From positions 1-59,626 of the forward strand of contig CAPIEU010000010.1 of NCBI GenBank assembly GCA_948630815.1: a DNA stretch of 59,626 nt, written 5' to 3'. Positions within the stretch are counted from its first letter, which is position 1. Every line of letters starts with the position of its first letter. The position numbers were made by a program, and so were the translations under genes. This DNA is from an uncultured Clostridia bacterium (GTDB lineage Bacteria; Bacillota; Clostridia; TANB77; CAG-508). Shown one piece after another: positions 1-9,817 of the stretch. The notes beneath the pieces were generated by a model. The model worked only from the letters and a program-made list of their open reading frames with translations. It was not told the DNA's origin and made no database searches.

Positions 1-62
1 ATATAAAGGTTTATGGGTAACCTTTTAAAAACCTAAATATATTATACAAGGAGGAAATTAAT

Positions 63-1002
63 ATGGTTGAAGATAACCAAATTGAAGCAAAAAATTCACC
101 ATTTGCAATAAGAGAAGGAGAAATAAAGGTATTTGATGGAAAAGACCGGATATGTATCTATGAATCAAATTGTACATAAGATAAATATAGGTCATATTGG
201 AGACTTACATTTTAAAATATTAGAAATTGTTAATGAATTTGAATTTATAACATCAAGACAATTATGCCAAATATTATCTTGGAAAGGAATAGATTATAAA
301 TCTCAAGATAAGTTAAATAACAAATTAGAACAATTAGTAAAATCAAAAATTCTAACAAGATATTATTTTTCATCAGAAGAGGGAAAAGGGATATATAGAA
401 TATACTGTTTAGAAAAAATGGGAAAATATTTATTAGGTTCAAAAGAAATTGAATGTAAATGGCAACCAACAGATAACACAAAACCAGTTGCAATGATAAA
501 GAAAAGGTTAGCAGGAAACCAAACAATTTTAGCATATTTAAGAAAAGTAAAAGCATTTGATGAATATACTGTAAAACCACAAATTACAGCAAAAGCACTT
601 GGAAAAACATTTAAAGCAACAGGTGGAAGTGTAAAACTAACTAAAAACAATAAATCTATCATTTTTTTATTCGAGGTAATAAGAAGAGAAGAAGAATGGG
701 AGAAAAAGTTAGTTGATAAAATGAAACTATACCAAGATTTTTATCAAAATTATGTACAAGGTGATTCTGGTTTTAGTGCAATGCCACAATTAATATTTGT
801 ATGTGAAGATGAGAAAAATATGGTAGAAAGCTTTAAAGAAATAGTAACTAACCAAGTTGAAATACCACAAATAAAACTATACTTTACAACAGATTTAAGA
901 CAAAACAATGAAACACTTGCAAAAACATTAGTTGAATTTAAACTAGATGAAGTAACTAATAAATATAAAGTAGAAGAAGTAGAACTTAAATTATTAGATT
1001 AA
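63..1002 (+). CDS. Replication-relaxation-like winged-helix protein, one +1 shift at CGG
   Basis: The ATG at 63 follows GGAGG at 50-54. Frame 0 runs 28 codons to CGG at 147-149 and then meets TAA near 178. Skipping C147 gives GAC-GGA and opens 285 further codons, for a 312-residue protein. Residues 45-110 look like a winged helix-turn-helix (a SRQLCQIL-type recognition region followed by a LVKSKILTRYYF wing), and the C-terminal half is an alpha/beta region rich in charged residues. This layout resembles the replication-relaxation family found on conjugative elements of Firmicutes, and a VirD4-type coupling protein lies 1.8 kb away. Family assignment is moderate and function is inferred. The start in frame 0 has the good ribosome site, whereas the downstream frame alone has only an internal ATG with none. 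Confidence 0.6.
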
Positions 1003-1166
1003 AATAAAACAAGAAGTTACAAATTTATGTAGCTTCTATTTTTATATTAGTTTTTTAGTTGACAAATGATACTAGTTGATATAATATATAAACTATAAAA
1101 AATAAGTATAAATAATGAAAAAATGATAACAATTTAATAAAAGAAAAATTGGAGGAACAAAAGATA

Positions 1167-2748
1167 ATGAATAATGAAGAATTAATAATGGATAATAAAA
1201 AATATAATGATGTAGGGGTAGGTCTTGTGCCTGCCCAAAGAAATATAAACAAGACTCAATGCAAACGTTGTAGTGGCGAGCATAGCTCGTCCGCTAAAGA
1301 AAATAGAACTAATTTTAATGCAAACGGCGTAGGAATCTGTTGGTATGCAACCCAAAAAGGTATAACCCTAATTGCATTAATAATTACTATTATAATTCTT
1401 TTAATTTTAGCAGGAGTGACAATAAATGTGTTAATAGGAGATAATAGCTTATTTAATACAGCAAGTCGAGCAGGGGAAAAATATGAAAAAGAGGCTATAA
1501 AGGAAGAATTAGAAAGTGCAATATTAGATATACAGCTAAGTAAAAATATGAATATAACAATGCAAGATATAATAGATGAATTACCTATAAAATGCCCAGG
1601 AGTTGAATGGATAGATATAGATTTAAAAGAGCCAATAGGTGAATATAAAGAATATGAATTTAAAGTGAGTGATGATTATACAGTAGAAATAGTGGGTAAA
1701 GTAAAAGGGGATAGACCAATAAGTAAAATAATATTTGAAAAAGAAAGTGTAAGTATAGGAAAAGATTCTACAGAGGGATTACAACTAAAATATACAATAG
1801 AGCCCAAAAATGCAACAAATAAAGAAGTGGTGTGGGAAGTAGAAAATCCAGATTTATTAACAGTAACAGATGGAAAAATAGTAGCAAAAGGAATAGAGGG
1901 ACAAACTAAAGTCACTTGTAAAGCGTTATATGGAGATGTAAGTACCGTATGTAATGTAAATATAATAGATGCAGCATTTATATATACGCCAGAAGATTTA
2001 ATAAATAAATTTGGAAGTTTTGCAAAATACAATTCAGTTGATGGATGGATAGATTATGGACATTATTATATTATGAATGATATAGATATGAGTGGATATG
2101 AATATACTACAAAAGATATGACATTTAAAGGAGTATTAGAAGGAAATGGTCATACAATATCTAATTTAAAGATAGAAGGAGCACAAGGAGAAAGAGGAAT
2201 AGGATTAACTAAAAAAGCAGATGGAGCTACTTATAAAAATTTATTATTTAAAGATGTTTACATTAGTGGAACTACCCATTATGTTGGTGTTTTAGCGGGA
2301 AACGCGTATTATAAGAATACAGTTGACAAAGTTGGAATAACAGGAACAATAATGGGATATTCTATAGGAAGTTTTTTTGGAAGCTGTAGTCTCACTGAAG
2401 GTTTAAATAAACTGTCTTTTACAAATTGTTATGCTAGAACTAAATTAATTGGTTATAATCAATATGATCAAGGTCGGCTTTTCTAGTACTAGAGATTCCA
2501 TTATTGATTATTTAAACTGTTATTTTTCAGGAGAGCTTAGTGCTACAAAACGTGTTGCTGTATTTCAGCAAGGAAGTGGAGATTGTATTAATTGTTATTA
2601 TAATTCAGATTTATATAAATTAACAACTCCAGGAAATTCGCTATTAACAGATGATTTTAAAAGAAAAGAAAATTTTGAGGGGTGGGATTTTGAAAATACA
2701 TGGTATATAGATGAAAATACAGGATATCCAGAACTAAAATTTAAATAA
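1167..2748 (+). CDS. Prepilin-like secreted protein with Ig-like and GLUG-like regions, one +1 shift
   Basis: ATG 1167 lies 11 bases after GGAGG at 1151-1155. The class III/IV prepilin motif KG|ITLIALIIT starts near residue 64 and continues as one hydrophobic helix ending ILAGVTINVL. A BIG2-type Ig-like domain follows (about residues 185-265, with IEPKNATNKEVVWEVEN), then GLUG-like beta repeats with EGNGHTISNLKI. Frame 0 ends soon after CGG at 2475-2477. Skipping C2475 gives QG-G-FSSTRD and continues to TAA at 2746, for 526 residues. The cytoplasmic leader is unusually long, and roughly residues 16-63 are encoded by a dispersed intergenic repeat. Its likely site is the outer surface or a pilus. 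No peptidase or pilus ATPase gene is nearby. Confidence 0.7.
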
Positions 2749-2751
2749 ATA

Positions 2752-2792
2752 AAAAAAGAAATACACTAGATTATAATCTAGTGTATTTTTTT
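2752..2792. terminator. Bidirectional terminator
   Basis: A perfect stem built on ACACTAGATTATAATCTAGTGT is flanked by A and T runs on both sides. It separates the convergent prepilin and coupling-protein genes and can end both transcripts. Confidence 0.85.
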
Positions 2793-5111
2793 CTAATTTG
2801 AATTTCCTTTTTTAAAATCAAATATAATTGCATCTTGATTATCAAATAAAAACTTAGAATCTGTATTATCTAATTTTATTGGGTCTGTATCGCCATTATT
2901 GTCTTTTTTGTAATCTTGTTTTAGTAAATTTTGAGATTTCAAAGAAGAGACATCTTCTGCAATACCACTTGTATATTTAGTAAAATCATATTTTTTAGCA
3001 GTATGTGGTTCTTTATATTTTGCTTCTAGAAAATCTACTTTACCATCACCATAATTATTTCTACCTTTTAAATCCTTGATGATGTATGCACAATCTTTAA
3101 ATTTCAATGCTTGTAATTTTCCAGATGCAATGTTTTCTTTCCAATCCCATTTTGGACTACTTAATTTTGAATCATAAGCAACTTTATCTGTGTTATATGT
3201 AGAAGTAAATTTCCATTCTCTGTGGTCTCCAAATTCTTTTTGCCATATTTCGCTTTCTTCACGAGTAACACCACCAAAAACCAACTTAGATGTAGCATTT
3301 GACATTATAAGGTCACGATACTTAGTAGCACGTGCTCCAAGAGAAGTAAGGTTTTGTGTAGAAAGAATAGTTCCTACATGATATTTTCTATATATAGTAA
3401 ATAATGGCTCTGTAGCAGGGCTTAAATATTCTGCAAAATCATCTACATATAAGAAGTTAGGAATTCTTGAATTTTCATTTCCAGGACGTCTTAGTACAGC
3501 AAACTGCATAAGAAGTATAAAGAATAATCCAAATGCAAGATGAGCTGTTGCTCCTAAGTCTCCTCTTCTTGTACATACAAATGTTACTTCACCATTTGCA
3601 AGCATTTTATCAAAATCTATGTTATTTACTCTATTACACAATATATTTCTTACACTACCAATACGTAATAAATTATCAAGCTGTGTAATAGCAGAATATA
3701 CAAAACGTTCAGTATCTGCTCTATTGTTATCTTTATAAAAATGTTTTTTAAAATATCCAATTTGTAAAGAATATTCTTCTGCAAGCTCTGAAATTTGTTC
3801 CATTTTTTTACACATATCTTCAACTAAATCAAAATCATTTAACATTTTAAGCATATCTTCAAGTGTTGGAAGATCGCCATTATGAAGTCGTGGATACATT
3901 ACTTTTAGTAATATTGATAAGTTTTCAACAGCTTGTATAGAAGAATTTAGCATAAAAGATTCTTCTTCACCAACTTGGTTTTGTTTATACATTCCTTTTA
4001 GAACAGTTGAAATAGCAATAGCGGTAACAGAAGGATCCTCATATATAAATGGGTTTAATCCAGGTGAGCGAGAATCATTTGGGTCTATTAAGTTATAAGG
4101 AATGTTAAAGTTTTCAGCTACTTCTACCATATGGTTAGTAGATTCTATATCAGGTGATACATAAGTAACTCCTAGTGTTCTATAAATAAGTCCTTTTGAA
4201 CTTTCACTATAAATCATTTTTTTCATATAAGCTTTATATAAGCTTTCTTTTCCTTCAGATGGTGTTAGCATATTTAAAGTAAAGTTTTCATTTAAGTAAT
4301 CATTATTATAAGGACGATTTAAATGAGCTATACCAGTTTTAAGTGCAGTAAATCCCATTTCTTTTGAGACTTCTTTAAAGAAATATTTCTTTTCTATATC
4401 TCGTGCAATCATTGGTTCAAATACCATAGAAGTTTTACCTGTACCAGAAATACCAACAATCAAAGTAGGAGAAAATCTTCTTGTTTCAGGAATTTTTGCA
4501 ATGTGTCCTTTAATTTTATCTCTACAAAGAATATTTTCACAAGTATATGGTCCCATACCAGCATTTTTATCTGATAAATCAATACCAGCATAATCGTTAA
4601 TACCATCTCTCATATCCTTTGATTCGTTTACAGAAGTAAATAGCCATTTAAATAAAGGATAAAAAGTTACAAGTGGTAAGTATATTGCTAATGCTTGGAA
4701 AGCAGGTTTAATTAAACTAGCAAATTCTGTAACAATTATGTCGTAATTTGGTACTGAAATTAATAACATCCAGAGTGCACCATTAATCCATTGCACAGCC
4801 ATTGAAATACCTACTACATATAATGCAATACAATATACATAAAGGAAAGTTATTTTTAGTTTATATGATTTTGCAAAACTTGATGACCCTGAAAATAAAA
4901 ATGCAAAAATAGGGCATGCAAGTGCAAAAGTATATGCAATTGGTCCCCAATATGAAACGCCTATCCCTGTAAAAAATAGTATAAGCATTTCAGCAATTCT
5001 ATCTACCATTACATAAATGGTGGCAAGGGTTAAAATAAAAGTAACAAATGTATTTCTATCTGTTCCTAACCATTTCAAAAATTTATCTATTTTCTTTAAC
5101 ACGTTTTTCAC
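2793..5111 (-). CDS. VirD4/TraG-type type IV coupling protein
   Basis: This 772-residue protein has an N-terminal membrane region of about four segments (residues 20-155). It has a Walker A motif GISGTGKTS at 220-228 and a Walker B region FLYVDDFAE near 553-561, followed by a conserved STQN motif, as in VirD4/TraG/TraD ATPases. Such proteins sit at the membrane and deliver the relaxase-DNA complex to a conjugative secretion channel. The gene has no in-frame CGG over its 2.3 kb. It is convergent with the prepilin gene. No VirB4 or other channel genes are seen here, so the system is either remote or a remnant. The family assignment is firm; participation in transfer is inferred. Confidence 0.85.
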   Translation of the reverse strand: MKNVLKKIDKFLKWLGTDRNTFVTFILTLATIYVMVDRIAEMLILFFTGIGVSYWGPIAYTFALACPIFAFLFSGSSSFAKSYKLKITFLYVYCIALYVVGISMAVQWINGALWMLLISVPNYDIIVTEFASLIKPAFQALAIYLPLVTFYPLFKWLFTSVNESKDMRDGINDYAGIDLSDKNAGMGPYTCENILCRDKIKGHIAKIPETRRFSPTLIVGISGTGKTSMVFEPMIARDIEKKYFFKEVSKEMGFTALKTGIAHLNRPYNNDYLNENFTLNMLTPSEGKESLYKAYMKKMIYSESSKGLIYRTLGVTYVSPDIESTNHMVEVAENFNIPYNLIDPNDSRSPGLNPFIYEDPSVTAIAISTVLKGMYKQNQVGEEESFMLNSSIQAVENLSILLKVMYPRLHNGDLPTLEDMLKMLNDFDLVEDMCKKMEQISELAEEYSLQIGYFKKHFYKDNNRADTERFVYSAITQLDNLLRIGSVRNILCNRVNNIDFDKMLANGEVTFVCTRRGDLGATAHLAFGLFFILLMQFAVLRRPGNENSRIPNFLYVDDFAEYLSPATEPLFTIYRKYHVGTILSTQNLTSLGARATKYRDLIMSNATSKLVFGGVTREESEIWQKEFGDHREWKFTSTYNTDKVAYDSKLSSPKWDWKENIASGKLQALKFKDCAYIIKDLKGRNNYGDGKVDFLEAKYKEPHTAKKYDFTKYTSGIAEDVSSLKSQNLLKQDYKKDNNGDTDPIKLDNTDSKFLFDNQDAIIFDFKKGNSN

Positions 5112-5195
5112 CGCTTTCTAGTAAAATCTTACAATATATATTATCCTACAAAATCGTGAAAAAAACAAGAGTATTTGAAGAAAAAGAAGAAAATA

Positions 5196-5224
5196 TTGCA
5201 ATTTATGTTAATTTGATGTATAAT
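5196..5224 (+). promoter_or_regulatory. Sigma-A promoter of the small membrane-protein gene
   Basis: TTGCAA at 5196-5201, a 17-base spacer and TATAAT at 5219-5224. The implied leader of about 110 bases contains a possible small hairpin (AGAGGA/TCCTTTT, near 5270-5292). Confidence 0.7.
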
Positions 5225-5343
5225 ACGATTTGTAACTAAAAAATATTATTATTTCCTTTTAGTAATTATAAAGAGGAAATAGTATCCTTTTTATAAAGTA
5301 ACTCATTAACCATTAGACATAATAGTAATAAGGAGGAGAAAAA

Positions 5344-5760
5344 ATGTTAAGTCTAATTTTAGTAGTATTAGTAGTAGGCAGAATAGTCTATTGCATATTG
5401 CGGAAGAGATGGATATTCGCTAGTAAGGTATTTGTGTTGGTTCTGTTAGCATCTGGTATGTTTATAGGAGGAATGATTGCATTCGCTTTTGGAAGGGCGG
5501 AGGCTAGTAAGAAGATACCTATATATCAATGTGTAAATCAGCTAATAGAAATACGAATGGAAGTATTAAAAAAGGATTTTATTAACGGAATTTTAAAAGA
5601 TCCTGAACAGTCCAAGGAAAATTTTGAAATTATGCTTGATGAATTTGTGAAAGAGTATAATGAATTAAGAGAGGAATTTGAAATAAATAACAACATTATA
5701 AATCAATATAGCAAGTATGACAATTCAAATTTTAAATTCTTGCTTTACTTTGGACACTAA
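5344..5760 (+). CDS. Small membrane protein of unknown function; in-frame CGG apparently read without a shift
   Basis: Strong ribosome site AAGGAGGAG before ATG 5344. The 138-residue product has two hydrophobic segments (about 2-19 and 28-50), then a charged helical tail (about 60-120, EFVKEYNELREEFEINN). I do not recognise the family. Codon 20 is CGG (5401-5403). A +1 shift there would hit a stop after about 15 codons, whereas frame 0 stays open for 119 more, so this gene does not follow the frameshift rule seen elsewhere. Base composition before residue 55 is richer in G than in the neighbours (GCG, AGG, GTG, TGG), which fits recent acquisition. It is monocistronic, with its own promoter and terminator. 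Confidence 0.65.
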   Translation: MLSLILVVLVVGRIVYCILRKRWIFASKVFVLVLLASGMFIGGMIAFAFGRAEASKKIPIYQCVNQLIEIRMEVLKKDFINGILKDPEQSKENFEIMLDEFVKEYNELREEFEINNNIINQYSKYDNSNFKFLLYFGH

Positions 5761-5775
5761 GTTAGGCTACAAAAC

Positions 5776-5820
5776 AAAAAATACTGCAATCATATTTATT
5801 AGAGATTGTAGTATTTTTTG
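5776..5820 (+). terminator. Rho-independent terminator
   Basis: The stem AATACTGCAATC / GATTGTAGTATT is followed by TTTTTTG, directly after the small membrane-protein gene. Confidence 0.8.
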
Positions 5821-5837
5821 TATTAAAAATATAATTT

Positions 5838-6105
5838 TTAAACGTTTTCGTAATGTGACCACATAGAAATTATTTTTATAACTTTTTCTTGTTCATATAC
5901 TTGATAAACTAACCTATGTTGTATATTTAATCTTCTTGAATATGCACCGCTCTAATTCTCCTAATAATTTTTCATAAGGTGGTGGTGTTTGATATGGATT
6001 GTTTTTTAGTACTTCAATTAAACTTTTAGCTTTTTTATTTATTGTACTTTGTTTTATTTTTTCAATATCTTTTACTGCTTTTTTTGTATAGACTATTTTG
6101 TACAT
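5838..6105 (-). CDS. yoeB: Txe/YoeB family mRNA interferase toxin, one +1 shift at CGG
   Basis: ATG at 6105 starts three bases after the antitoxin stop, a typical coupled toxin-antitoxin order. Frame 0 reads into CGG at 5949-5947 (minus strand). Skipping one C gives LEG-GAYSRRLN instead of a scrambled tail and ends at TAA 5838, for 88 residues. The restored tail contains SRRLNIQHRLVYQV and IISMWSHY, the catalytic and C-terminal signature of YoeB-type ribosome-dependent RNases, including the final His-Tyr. Without the shift the toxin would lose this active region. The family call depends on accepting the shift, but the match is strong. Confidence 0.85.
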
Positions 6106-6108
6106 TTG

Positions 6109-6357
6109 TTACCATTCCACCTCATCTTCTTGAATGCAGTCTTTTAAATCTTCTTTCATTCCTTCAATTATTTTATCTTTTAGTTTTTTGTTTCTTTCAA
6201 TATCTAATGTAGCAATTAAGTTGTTATAATCTTCTTCACTTAATACAACTGCATTACCATTTTTTGTTGATATATTTAAAGGTTCATTATATTTTATAGT
6301 TTGTTCTAACAAATTATATATATCTTTTCTAAAACTTGTTATATTGGTGTTTGTCAT
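6109..6357 (-). CDS. yefM: YefM/Phd family antitoxin
   Basis: The ATG at 6357 is chosen over an upstream in-frame ATG because GGCAGGTG precedes it at good spacing and the family begins MTNTNITSFRKD-like. The 82-residue protein has the Phd/YefM DNA-binding N-terminus (FRKDIYNLLEQTIKYNEPLNIS and NAVVLSEEDYNNLI) and an acidic C-terminus that would neutralise the toxin. It precedes yoeB by three bases and is presumably autorepressed at the promoter just upstream. Confidence 0.88.
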   Translation of the reverse strand: MTNTNITSFRKDIYNLLEQTIKYNEPLNISTKNGNAVVLSEEDYNNLIATLDIERNKKLKDKIIEGMKEDLKDCIQEDEVEW

Positions 6358-6383
6358 AGTATACACCTGCCTTTCATATATTA

Positions 6384-6412
6384 ATTGTAGCATACATTAA
6401 AACGTACGTCAA
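6384..6412 (-). promoter_or_regulatory. Promoter of yefM-yoeB
   Basis: On the minus strand TTGACG, a 17-base spacer and TACAAT. The ACGTACGT palindrome overlapping the -35 (6402-6409) is a candidate operator for the antitoxin complex. Confidence 0.75.
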
Positions 6413-6556
6413 TATATGTCGTAATTATTTTATAATATTATGCTTATTTATATTTTTTGTATTCTACACATATAATTATAAAAAATCATAAAAATTACTT
6501 GAATGTTATAAGTATTATTAATATAATGTAAAAAAAGAAATTGAAAGGAAAGAAAA

Positions 6557-8189
6557 ATGGCAAAAGAAAAAAAGACATATAAAAAAGAAAGCTTTATGCA
6601 AGGCGTATTTGCTATGATGTTTTCACAAGTACTAATAAAACTATTAGGACTTGTATATAAAATGTACTTAACAAATAGAGAAGGCTTTGGAGACGAAGGA
6701 AATGCAATATACAGTTCAGGATTTTATATTTATTCTTTACTTTTAACACTGTCTTCTGTAGGTGTACCAAATGCTATATCGAAACTTGTATCAGAAAGAA
6801 TTGCCATAGGAGATAATAAAGGAGCGAACAGAATATTTAAAATTGCATTTTTTGTTTTTGGAATACTAGGATTTATTGGAACAATGATACTATTTTTAGG
6901 GGCAAATTATATTTCAAATGTAATTTTAAAAATACCAGAAGCAGAAATGACACTTGTTGCATTATCACCATCAATATTCTTTGTAGCATTAATTTGCGTT
7001 ATTAGAGGATACTTTAATGGTAATGGAACTCTAAAAGTAACAGCAAATTCACAAACCTTAGAGCAAGTATTTAAAACAGTATTTACAATATTATTAGTTG
7101 AATTAGTAGTAATTGCTTTAGGAATAAATACTACTATAATGGCAGCAGGAGCAAATCTTGCAACTACAGTTGCTACAATACGGAAGTTTTATTTACTTAT
7201 TCATTTTTTATAAAAATAATAGAACATTAAATGTAAACGCACCAAATGTTATAACAAAAAGGGAAAGTATACTTAGTGTTGTAAAAAAAATATTATATGT
7301 TGCAGCACCAATTTCGTTAAGTGCAATATTATCTTCTATAAATAAAAATATAGATTCTACAACAGTAGTAAGAGGTCTTACTAATTTTATGAGCGAAGCA
7401 GAAGCGAAAATACAATATGGAATTTTAAGTGGAAAAGTAGATACTCTAACATCACTTCCATTATCATTTAACATAGCATTTGCAACAGCACTAGTTCCTG
7501 CAATTTCATTTGCAAGAGCAAAAAAGGATATGAGCACAGCAAATAAAAGAGTGGGTTTTTCAATTTTAGTTACTATATTAATAGGACTTCCTTGTACTGC
7601 TGGAATGTTTGTATTTGCAGAACAAATATTAAAATTATTATTTCCAGCACAGTCAGCAGGAGCAATATTATTACAAATAAGCTCAATTGCAATAATATTT
7701 ACAGTACTTGCACAAACTATAAATGGAGCATTACAAGGACTCGGAAAAGTAATGGTACCAGCAATTGCATTTAGTGTAGGTGTTGTTATAAAACTAATAC
7801 TTAATATAGTATTAATTCCTATCACAAGCATTGGAGTAAATGGAGCAGCAATTGGAACAATTGCTTGTAATTTAATAGCTTGTGTTATAGGATTTAGTGT
7901 TTTAAAGAAGAATATGGATATAAAATTTAAATTTTCAAAATATATATTAAAGCCAATAATTGCAACATTAGTTATGTCTGTATGTTCATATGCAATATAT
8001 TTAGTAATTAATAGTATAATTCCAGGAAAAATAGCCACAATATTAGCTATAGGAGTGGCAGTAATAGTTTATATACTAGCGATTGTAGCTTTAAAAATAT
8101 TTACAAAAGAAGAAATATACATGATTCCTTATGGGCAAAAGATATATAAAATACTTGAAAAAATTGGAATTTACCAAGTAGAAAAATAG
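6557..8189 (+). CDS. MOP-superfamily flippase (SpoVB/MurJ-like), one +1 shift at CGG
   Basis: The 543-residue restored protein is a polytopic membrane transporter of the polysaccharide/lipid flippase group, starting QGVFAMMFSQVLIKLLGLVYKMYL and containing about 14 hydrophobic segments. Frame 0 ends at TAA about 10 codons after CGG at 7181-7183. Skipping C7181 gives ATA-GGA-AGT (I-G-S) and joins the two halves without loss. Likely role: export of lipid-linked envelope precursors across the cytoplasmic membrane. Whether its substrate is lipid II or another polymer cannot be told from sequence. The ATG at 6557 follows GAAAGGAAAG. Confidence 0.88.
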
Positions 8190-8356
8190 GTTTAAAAAAC
8201 TAAAACTTTTTGTCAAAATCATAATCTGCTTAGAATATCTAAGGGTTAAAAGAAAAAATAAATAAAAAAAAGAGGGATTTTATATAATTTTGGCGAATAA
8301 TTATAATGTAGATGAAAAAAGCTACATATAAAAGAAACTTTTAGGAGGTAATTTTA

Positions 8357-8635
8357 ATGAACAAATCAGATTTAATCGCAGCAATAGCTGCTAAAACAGG
8401 AGACACAAAAAAGAACGCTGAAGCAACAGTTAATGCTTTTGTTGACGTTGTAACAGAATCATTAGTAAAAGGAGACAAAGTACAATTAGTTGGATTTGGT
8501 TCTTTTGAAGTAAGAAAAAGAGCAGCTAGAAAAGGAAGAAACCCACAAACTAAAGAAGAAATCAAAATACCAGCATCTAAAGCTCCAGTTTTCAAAGCAG
8601 GAAAAGCTTTAAAAGATTTAGTTAACAAAAAATAA
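8357..8635 (+). CDS. hup: DNA-binding protein HU
   Basis: This 92-residue protein has the HU fold signature MNKSDLIAAIAAKTG and the arm GFGSFEVRKRAARKGRNPQT. It bends and compacts DNA in the nucleoid as a dimer. The ribosome site is AGGAGGT at 8343-8349. It is monocistronic, with a terminator downstream. Codon choice is richer in GCT and AAC than neighbours, as expected for a highly expressed gene. Confidence 0.97.
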   Translation: MNKSDLIAAIAAKTGDTKKNAEATVNAFVDVVTESLVKGDKVQLVGFGSFEVRKRAARKGRNPQTKEEIKIPASKAPVFKAGKALKDLVNKK

Positions 8636-8670
8636 GATTTGTGAATGAATATAAATTATGAATTCATATA

Positions 8671-8704
8671 AAAAATAAGATGGCTTAGCCATCTTATTTT
8701 TTGT
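8671..8704. terminator. Bidirectional terminator
   Basis: AAAATAAGATGGC / GCCATCTTATTTT stem with flanking A and T runs, serving hup and the convergent small gene. Confidence 0.85.
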
Positions 8705-8721
8705 TGAAAAGAAAAAAACTT

Positions 8722-8874
8722 CTATTTCTTCTTTTCTTTAGGTACAATAATATCTTTTTTCTTTTCTTCTTTTGATTTAGGCTTTTGTATAGATAAATGT
8801 TTATAAATAGGAGAAATATTTAAATTTTTTCCATCTCCATTAACAACTTCTATTTGTTTTGGTGTATCTTCCAT
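8722..8874 (-). CDS. Small lysine-rich hypothetical protein (50 aa)
   Basis: An ATG at 8874 (minus strand) follows GAGAGGGTG at suitable distance and opens 50 codons to TAG at 8722. The product begins MEDTPKQIEVVNGDG, has a central PIYKHLSIQKP segment and a Lys/Glu-rich tail. I do not recognise a function. Support comes from the ribosome site, the shared terminator and normal codon use for this genome. It is convergent with hup and divergent from scpB. Confidence 0.6.
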   Translation of the reverse strand: MEDTPKQIEVVNGDGKNLNISPIYKHLSIQKPKSKEEKKKDIIVPKEKKK

Positions 8875-9001
8875 ATAATTCACCCTCTCTTTTAATATAT
8901 GTATATAGTATCATACAAAAATAAAAAGTGCAACAACTTTATTGACACTACAGTCATTTCATGTAATAATATATGAAGATTAAAAAAGAGAAGGTATTTT
9001 A

Positions 9002-9664
9002 ATGGAAATAGAAAAAATAAAAGGGATAATAGAAGCAATTTTATTTGCATCAGGTAGAGTTGTAAAAACAAATGAACTTGTATCAGCATTAGAAATTAAC
9101 AAAGACGATGTTATAAATATTTTAGAAAATATGAGACAAGAATTTGAAGAAAAAAATAGAGGTATAGAAATTATAAAGGTTGAAGATGGATACGGGATGT
9201 GTACTAAAAAAGAATATTATGAATACATTTATCCTATATTTGATAAACGTAGTAAACCTAATTTATCAAATGCAGCATTAGAAACACTTGCAATAATTGC
9301 ATATAATCCAAAAATTACAAGAGCAGAAATAGAAGCTATTAGAGGTGTTAATTCAGATGCTACTATTTACAAATTGTTAGAATACAATTTAATAGAAGAT
9401 GCAGGTAAATTAGATGCACCAGGAAGACCTACAACATATAAAACAACAGAGAATTTCTTAAAAATGTTTGGATATTCTAATTTAGAAGATTTACCAATTC
9501 TTCCAAAATATAAAATAGATGAGAATCAGCAAATAATAATAGATGATTTAGTAGAAGGAAATACTAAAAAAGAAGAAATAGATACCAAAGCAAATAATTT
9601 AGAAGAAAATCAAGATAGTCACGAAAAAGATATAGAGATTCCAATGTCCAAAAGGGAAGAATAA
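9002..9664 (+). CDS. scpB: Segregation and condensation protein B
   Basis: 220 residues with two winged-helix domains, as in ScpB: MEIEKIKGIIEAILFASGRVV at the start and the hallmark ALETLAIIAYNPKITRAEIEAIRGVNSD near residues 95-123. ScpB joins ScpA and SMC in the condensin complex that organises and segregates the chromosome. scpA is not adjacent. The acidic C-terminal tail after about residue 175 is longer than the core and poorly conserved in the family. The ATG follows GAAGGTATTTTA. Confidence 0.95.
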   Translation: MEIEKIKGIIEAILFASGRVVKTNELVSALEINKDDVINILENMRQEFEEKNRGIEIIKVEDGYGMCTKKEYYEYIYPIFDKRSKPNLSNAALETLAIIAYNPKITRAEIEAIRGVNSDATIYKLLEYNLIEDAGKLDAPGRPTTYKTTENFLKMFGYSNLEDLPILPKYKIDENQQIIIDDLVEGNTKKEEIDTKANNLEENQDSHEKDIEIPMSKREE

Positions 9665-9669
9665 AAGAA

Positions 9670-9787
9670 ATGTAGAGGCAGGTCATGTGTCGGTCCATGA
9701 AAAAAACTATAATCAACCAAATGCAAATGGTGTAGGGAAAGTATGGTATACTGCCCGAGGGTTGCATACCATTTAGGTCCCTACAAA
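9670..9787. repeat. GGGGCAGG-type dispersed repeat, copy 2
   Basis: Contains GTAGAGGCAGGTCATGTGTC, then ATGCAAATGGTGTAGGG and GGGTTGCATACC, matching the segments of the copy inside the prepilin gene (1212-1366). It lies between scpB and proS. No ORF is supported. Confidence 0.7.
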
Positions 9788-9817
9788 AAAATAATTTAAA
9801 AGAATAGGAGATATATT

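Noticed and set aside
2449..2748. Independent gene downstream of the prepilin
   Set aside because: It has no ribosome site and continues the prepilin protein after the +1 shift at 2475.
7208..8038. Long open frame opposite the flippase gene
   Set aside because: It is a shadow of the coding strand in AT-rich DNA with no ribosome site, and the plus strand has clear family motifs.
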